Origin: Proteobacteria bacterium ST_bin11 | GTDB taxonomy: Bacteria; Pseudomonadota; Gammaproteobacteria; Methylococcales; Methylomonadaceae | Direction: 5' to 3' | Length of the DNA: 64,000 bases | Assembly: GCA_002083615.1 (NCBI GenBank) | Contig: MSXO01000008.1 | Coordinates: 1-64,000 of the forward strand | Shown here: piece after piece, positions 60,279-64,000 of the stretch | Layout of the letters: every line of letters begins with the position of its first letter | Numbering within the stretch: position 1 is the stretch's first letter | Position numbers and translations under genes: made by a program | The notes under the pieces: generated by a model | What the model saw: only the letters and a program-made list of their open reading frames with translations | Told to the model about the DNA's origin: nothing | The model's database searches: none

Positions 60279-60319
60279 TATAAGGGAAATGACGTATCGA
60301 TTTTTTTATCGGACGTCAG

Positions 60320-61213
60320 TTAGCAGAGTTTCTCGCCGTTAATTCCGTAACATATGTGGAATAGTCCCAATGACTCCAACCATTGCGCACCTTGTTGTTC
60401 CTTCAGAAGAGCGATCGTAGATGCGCTTCCGGCAATGATGCATAAATCTGCAACGACGGTTGCAGATGCTAAGTAACTGACCGGCCAGCCGGTCTTGGGA
60501 TTAAGAATGTGGCCATAGCGTTTACCATTCACGATCATAAAGCGAGCATAATCGCCGCTGGTTGCCACCGCCCCCTGAGATAGAGAGAGGGAAGGCACTG
60601 ACTCGTTGGCACTTCTAGGATGTTGAATGCCAATCCGCCAAGGTTCATGGTTAGGACGAGAACCGATTATGCGAATGTCACCGCCCAAATTGATGACCCC
60701 ATGAAAAACACCCATCTCATGACAAACAGAGGCGGTTCGGTCTGCAGCATATTCTTTAACGATACCCCCGAAATCAATAGCCATGCCGGCCCGATTGAAT
60801 TTAAGAATGGGTTTGAGCCAGGAGATTTTTTCCCAACCGACCCGCTCTAATAGTGCTTGAATTTGTGCTGCATTTGGGCGTTGATTATCGGGAAACTTCC
60901 ACACTTGCCCTAAGATGCCGGAACTGATGTCAAACAAACCATCGCTCTGCTGGTAGCACGTGTCGGCATAGTCTAGTAGCGCAGCCGTTTCCTCGTCGAC
61001 ACTGAATTCACCGCCGTTTAGGGCTGCCTGGTTAATTGAACACAGGTAACTGTCTGCTTTATATCGTGAATATTTCGACTCTAAGCGCAAGACGTCGGCA
61101 ATCACGGTCTTTGCGCAATGTTTTGCCAGTAGCTGGTTTTCTGCGAATATCTGTAATTCGCAGGGGGCGCCCATGGCTTTGAACGGAAATCGAAAAAGGG
61201 TTAAGTGCGGCAC
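60320..61213 (-). CDS. apbE: FAD:protein FMN transferase ApbE
   Basis: 297 residues. Attaches FMN through a phosphoester bond to a threonine/serine of target proteins. Family motifs: FKAMGAPCELQIF at the start, LFDISSGILGQVWKF, AIDFGGIVKEYAADRT, GVINLGGDIRIIG, and ATSGDYARF and KRYGHILNPKTGWPV near the end. No convincing signal peptide or lipobox, though family members usually act outside the membrane. It is 40 bp downstream of the DUF3570-like gene on the same strand, a known operon pairing. Confidence 0.95.
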   Translation of the reverse strand: MPHLTLFRFPFKAMGAPCELQIFAENQLLAKHCAKTVIADVLRLESKYSRYKADSYLCSINQAALNGGEFSVDEETAALLDYADTCYQQSDGLFDISSGILGQVWKFPDNQRPNAAQIQALLERVGWEKISWLKPILKFNRAGMAIDFGGIVKEYAADRTASVCHEMGVFHGVINLGGDIRIIGSRPNHEPWRIGIQHPRSANESVPSLSLSQGAVATSGDYARFMIVNGKRYGHILNPKTGWPVSYLASATVVADLCIIAGSASTIALLKEQQGAQWLESLGLFHICYGINGEKLC

Positions 61214-61253
61214 TTTGACGGGTGTGTTTCTATAAACTGCCGAATTTACCCTA

Positions 61254-64000
61254 TTAGAAGCTGTAACTCCAAGTGGCTGTCAGTGCGCCATCGCGATCGA
61301 GTTGATAACCATTGAAATCCGAATGCACAGGTTGTAACCACTCTACAGCCAAGCTGTGACCAGCAAATTTTCCATCGCGAAACGAAGTGTTTAATCCTAA
61401 GCCAACATCCCAGAACCTCCCGCCGTAATTGCTTGGAAAATCTACAGGAGATGTCGCGTCCAAAGTCAGCTTGCTTCGTCCCTGGATATGATCTTGCCAA
61501 GTATAAACCCCTCTGATGGTGGCGGAGAGCCAGTCGAAAATTGCATAACTACCCCAGCCGCTGGCCTGAATTTGATCGCCAAACGCGTAGCCGTATTTAT
61601 TATATTCAAGCCGTTTTGTGCCACTGAATTGCAAACCCCAACCCCAGTCCGCAAGTTGTCCGTTGTAAGTTAAGCTTGGCTTGAAATCCCAAGTGCCACT
61701 ACCTAATTGCATACCATAGTCTTGCAGATTGAGGCTGCTGGCATCTACCTTTGTCCCGCTGCTTGATACTAATTGAGGCGGCGAGAGTTGCGCATCGATA
61801 CTGCCGGTAGGGGCGCTCACCCCAATTCCCGCATGAGCTCGGTGCGTGCCATTATCGACAACCTTAACCAAGGCGGTGACTATCGTGTCGCCTATGTCGT
61901 TGCTGGTATGATGAGATCCTCCGTGCCCTGAATCCTGCTCTGTGAGTGTTGGTTGACGCAATGGGTTGCTCATGGACATATCCATGCTCATCAATTGCGG
62001 CATCACCATCAGGTTAAGCCAGTCCGTCGGCGCATACATTAAATCTAGCATGTGCATTTGCATATGCATTTTGGTGGGCTTGTACAAACAGCCGGCTGCA
62101 TAGCCTTCGCAAGCATTGTTAACTAGGGTGAGGTCGTCGACAAACCCATCACCTTGGCGCATCGAGCCGCTTTGTACCCCATACATAAACCGATAGCCGA
62201 CCATAATGGCGTCGCTTTGATTCATCATATGTCCAAACATAACGCCCGCAGGTAGCGCCGCACCATGCTGATGGTGATGATGTTCATGGTCGCCGCTGCC
62301 GCCGCCTAGGAAAGCCAAGCTGCGGGCCGACAAGTCCACGCTGAGATTGGCGTGCGCCATGAAATAATCGAAATCGGCGTAATTGCCTACGCCACCGCCA
62401 CCGATTTTAAGATTCCCTGCATGCGCGGTGTATTCGAAGCCGGTTTCTAGCTTAATTCCGCGCGCGAATTCCTTGGTAACGGTAAGTCCACCACCGAGCG
62501 TGCCAAAGGCCGACAAGCGGAAATCACTAGAGTAAAAGCCATCTTCTCGTGGCGCCAAAAAATATGGTGCAAAAAAATCCGCTTGTGATTGAGAGTAGTA
62601 GCGCAGGCTGGGCGTCACGGTCCAACCGTTCGCGAGAGACTGAAACCATTTCATTTCCATGGTATGCGAATTCACATTCCAGTCATCAGTGAAAAAACGG
62701 TAATCCAAATGGACGGTAGCATTGAGATTGGGTAAATGTTGATTGATCCGATTTGACCATGACCACAAATTCCGTTGTCTAGGGCGACTATCCCGAAATA
62801 ATTCGATGCCAACCATTTCCAATCGGGTGATGCCGTTCCAGTCGAGATTAGCCGATCGGTCGGGATCGCCGATGGTATTTTCGATTTCGGCATATTCTTC
62901 AGCCGTGATCTCACCGCGAACGTAAACGTATTTGTAAGGATTGCTCAAATAACCGCGTTGATGGGTGTAATTCAGCGTGCTTTGAAACAGCGTGTTTTTG
63001 CCCAACACCTGAGATAAGCCGAGCGTGAAATTATCAAACTGACTGTTTTCATTGAGATCAGGGTAATTAGGTGACGCGTAATCATGGTTGTGGCCGCCCG
63101 CAGCGGTGTGCGGAGTCGAACGGTTGATTTGATTGCTAGTTTTGCCGTAGCCGAATGAAACCGTTGTCAGTTTGTCGTTGAATTCATGATTGATATTGAT
63201 AGAGCCGAAGTTGGAGAGAAAGTCGGGTTCATCAGAATATCCGCCACTAAAACTTAAGGTGCTGTCAGCCAAGTAATAGTTGGTGGTAAATTTCGGCATC
63301 GAACGCGTTTCCTGGGGTTGCATGGCGAAGCGCTCTAGAGCAGGCGTGTTTGTCGGGGTGATAGTGTTTAGTATTGCGGCATAGCGCGCGACCAAGGCGT
63401 TGTAACGCAACTGGTTCTGTAGATTTGGCAAATCGGCTAGGGCCGCTTGCCGATCCTGTTCAAGTAGCGCAATTTCGTTATTATAAGATTGAGTCAGATT
63501 GGCGATGAGAGTGTCTCGCCGAGTCTTAGCGTCGCCGTAAGCGGCAATCGCGTCGTTGTCTAGGTTGAGACTCAGGATGTTTTGGTCCTTCAGTGCGGTT
63601 CGAGCGGCGATAAGAGCATCATATTGAGCATCTAAAGCTGCTCGAAAGCTGTCTTGATCGGCGTTCCAGGCTACCCAGATCACGCTCGGCGACACGTTGA
63701 TATCGTCGACCAAAATATTGAAAGCCATATCATTGGGAATTTTGCCGACATTGTTAAAGTTGGCAAAATGTATCCAGGCCGCTTTGATATTTTGGAAAGC
63801 GCTATTAAGGCTCAATGTCCCGTTGAAGCCATTGGCAAAGGTTTGATATGCCGTGCAGGTAGAATACTCGGCGCAATTTCCTGTTTTATCGTTGTCGGCA
63901 AGATTGGTATTTACCGCCGAGTTAAATCCCAAGACTTTCCAAAAATGTTGATTGGCGTCATAACCGGGTTGCCCCGGTGTGAACGGGTTGGCCTCTTCAT
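61254..64000 (-). CDS. Very large DUF3570-like outer-membrane protein with His/Met-rich region (5' end beyond the window)
   Basis: At least 915 codons; the frame stays open at 64000 (start codon not in the window). The N-terminal visible part contains a helical/coiled-coil stretch (about 63310-63660, LEQDRQAALADLPNLQNQLR). Next comes a beta-barrel region of DUF3570 type with alternating aromatic strands (FTTNYYLADSTLSFSGGYSDE), then a histidine-rich loop GDHEHHHHQHG and a Met-rich segment (KMHMQMHMLDLMYAP, QLMSMDMSM). A second barrel-like C-terminal domain ends with WSYSF, a terminal aromatic as in outer-membrane barrels. ApbE follows. Metal (copper) binding and surface redox are plausible but unproven. 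Confidence 0.8.
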   Translation of the reverse strand, partial: EEANPFTPGQPGYDANQHFWKVLGFNSAVNTNLADNDKTGNCAEYSTCTAYQTFANGFNGTLSLNSAFQNIKAAWIHFANFNNVGKIPNDMAFNILVDDINVSPSVIWVAWNADQDSFRAALDAQYDALIAARTALKDQNILSLNLDNDAIAAYGDAKTRRDTLIANLTQSYNNEIALLEQDRQAALADLPNLQNQLRYNALVARYAAILNTITPTNTPALERFAMQPQETRSMPKFTTNYYLADSTLSFSGGYSDEPDFLSNFGSININHEFNDKLTTVSFGYGKTSNQINRSTPHTAAGGHNHDYASPNYPDLNENSQFDNFTLGLSQVLGKNTLFQSTLNYTHQRGYLSNPYKYVYVRGEITAEEYAEIENTIGDPDRSANLDWNGITRLEMVGIELFRDSRPRQRNLWSWSNRINQHLPNLNATVHLDYRFFTDDWNVNSHTMEMKWFQSLANGWTVTPSLRYYSQSQADFFAPYFLAPREDGFYSSDFRLSAFGTLGGGLTVTKEFARGIKLETGFEYTAHAGNLKIGGGGVGNYADFDYFMAHANLSVDLSARSLAFLGGGSGDHEHHHHQHGAALPAGVMFGHMMNQSDAIMVGYRFMYGVQSGSMRQGDGFVDDLTLVNNACEGYAAGCLYKPTKMHMQMHMLDLMYAPTDWLNLMVMPQLMSMDMSMSNPLRQPTLTEQDSGHGGSHHTSNDIGDTIVTALVKVVDNGTHRAHAGIGVSAPTGSIDAQLSPPQLVSSSGTKVDASSLNLQDYGMQLGSGTWDFKPSLTYNGQLADWGWGLQFSGTKRLEYNKYGYAFGDQIQASGWGSYAIFDWLSATIRGVYTWQDHIQGRSKLTLDATSPVDFPSNYGGRFWDVGLGLNTSFRDGKFAGHSLAVEWLQPVHSDFNGYQLDRDGALTATWSYSF

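Larger units (their letters stand above)
59771..60319. other. Non-coding stretch upstream of copy B
   Basis: Contains the promoter of copy B and two motif copies (listed). The remainder is AT-rich with G-runs near 60000-60015. No gene seen. Confidence 0.6.

Overview
The window reads as chromosome of a gammaproteobacterial methylotroph, most likely a methanotroph of the Methylomonas/Methylobacter type. Three genes belong to tetrahydromethanopterin (H4MPT) biosynthesis: a beta-ribofuranosylaminobenzene 5'-phosphate synthase at 5.9 kb, a methanogen-type dihydropteroate-synthase-like protein at 15.1 kb and an AfpA/DmrB-type flavoprotein at 16.4 kb. Gene order elsewhere is typical of Gammaproteobacteria (rpoZ-spoT-ridA-recG, ftsY-ftsE-ftsX, bioBFHCD, nagZ-hpt). 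No methane monooxygenase gene is present, so the lineage is an inference. I see no rRNA, tRNA, CRISPR array, insertion sequence or prophage.

Layout. 0.1-3.2 kb: pntAB transhydrogenase (minus strand). 3.4-6.9 kb: a tight plus-strand run of diguanylate cyclase, nucleotidyltransferase-like protein, HAD hydrolase and H4MPT synthase. 6.9-8.1 kb: orphan soxYZ and a small membrane protein. 8.1-10.9 kb: nagZ-hpt-MTI phosphorylase, with a divergent fliL-like gene. 11.2-14.1 kb: an ABC-2 exporter and a radical SAM protein. 14.1-17.0 kb: the H4MPT/NifX-like cluster. 17.2-24.5 kb: a MinD-like ATPase with a novel C-terminus, comF, a complete bioBFHCD operon with a candidate BirA operator, and a bacteriohemerythrin. 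24.7-34.4 kb: a cytochrome c oxidase operon that runs directly into ftsYEX. 34.4-38.97 kb: small stress or envelope genes. 39.0-46.4 kb: ubiC, recG, ridA, spoT, rpoZ and bepA. 46.6-50.5 kb: tusDC, a PilZ protein, birA, coaX and a SPOR protein. 50.5-60.3 kb: exported proteins with PEP-CTERM/VPLPA-type sorting tails, a large di-haem cytochrome and a TPR-sulfotransferase, with sigma-54-like promoters and a recurring palindromic motif. 60.3-64.0 kb: apbE and a very large DUF3570-like outer-membrane protein cut by the window edge.

The most unusual feature is a single 654-codon frame (30825-32789). In it a complete eight-helix haem A synthase (CtaA) is fused to the NG GTPase domain of the SRP receptor FtsY, joining the oxidase operon to ftsEX. 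The oxidase operon also lacks ctaB. The second most interesting is a group of sigma-54-type promoters, two of them near-perfect, in front of the exported-protein genes. Two of the promoters lie almost exactly 193-195 bp upstream of tandemly duplicated genes, with a TGTG-N-(T/A)AAATGA-N-AC motif 40-50 bp further up.
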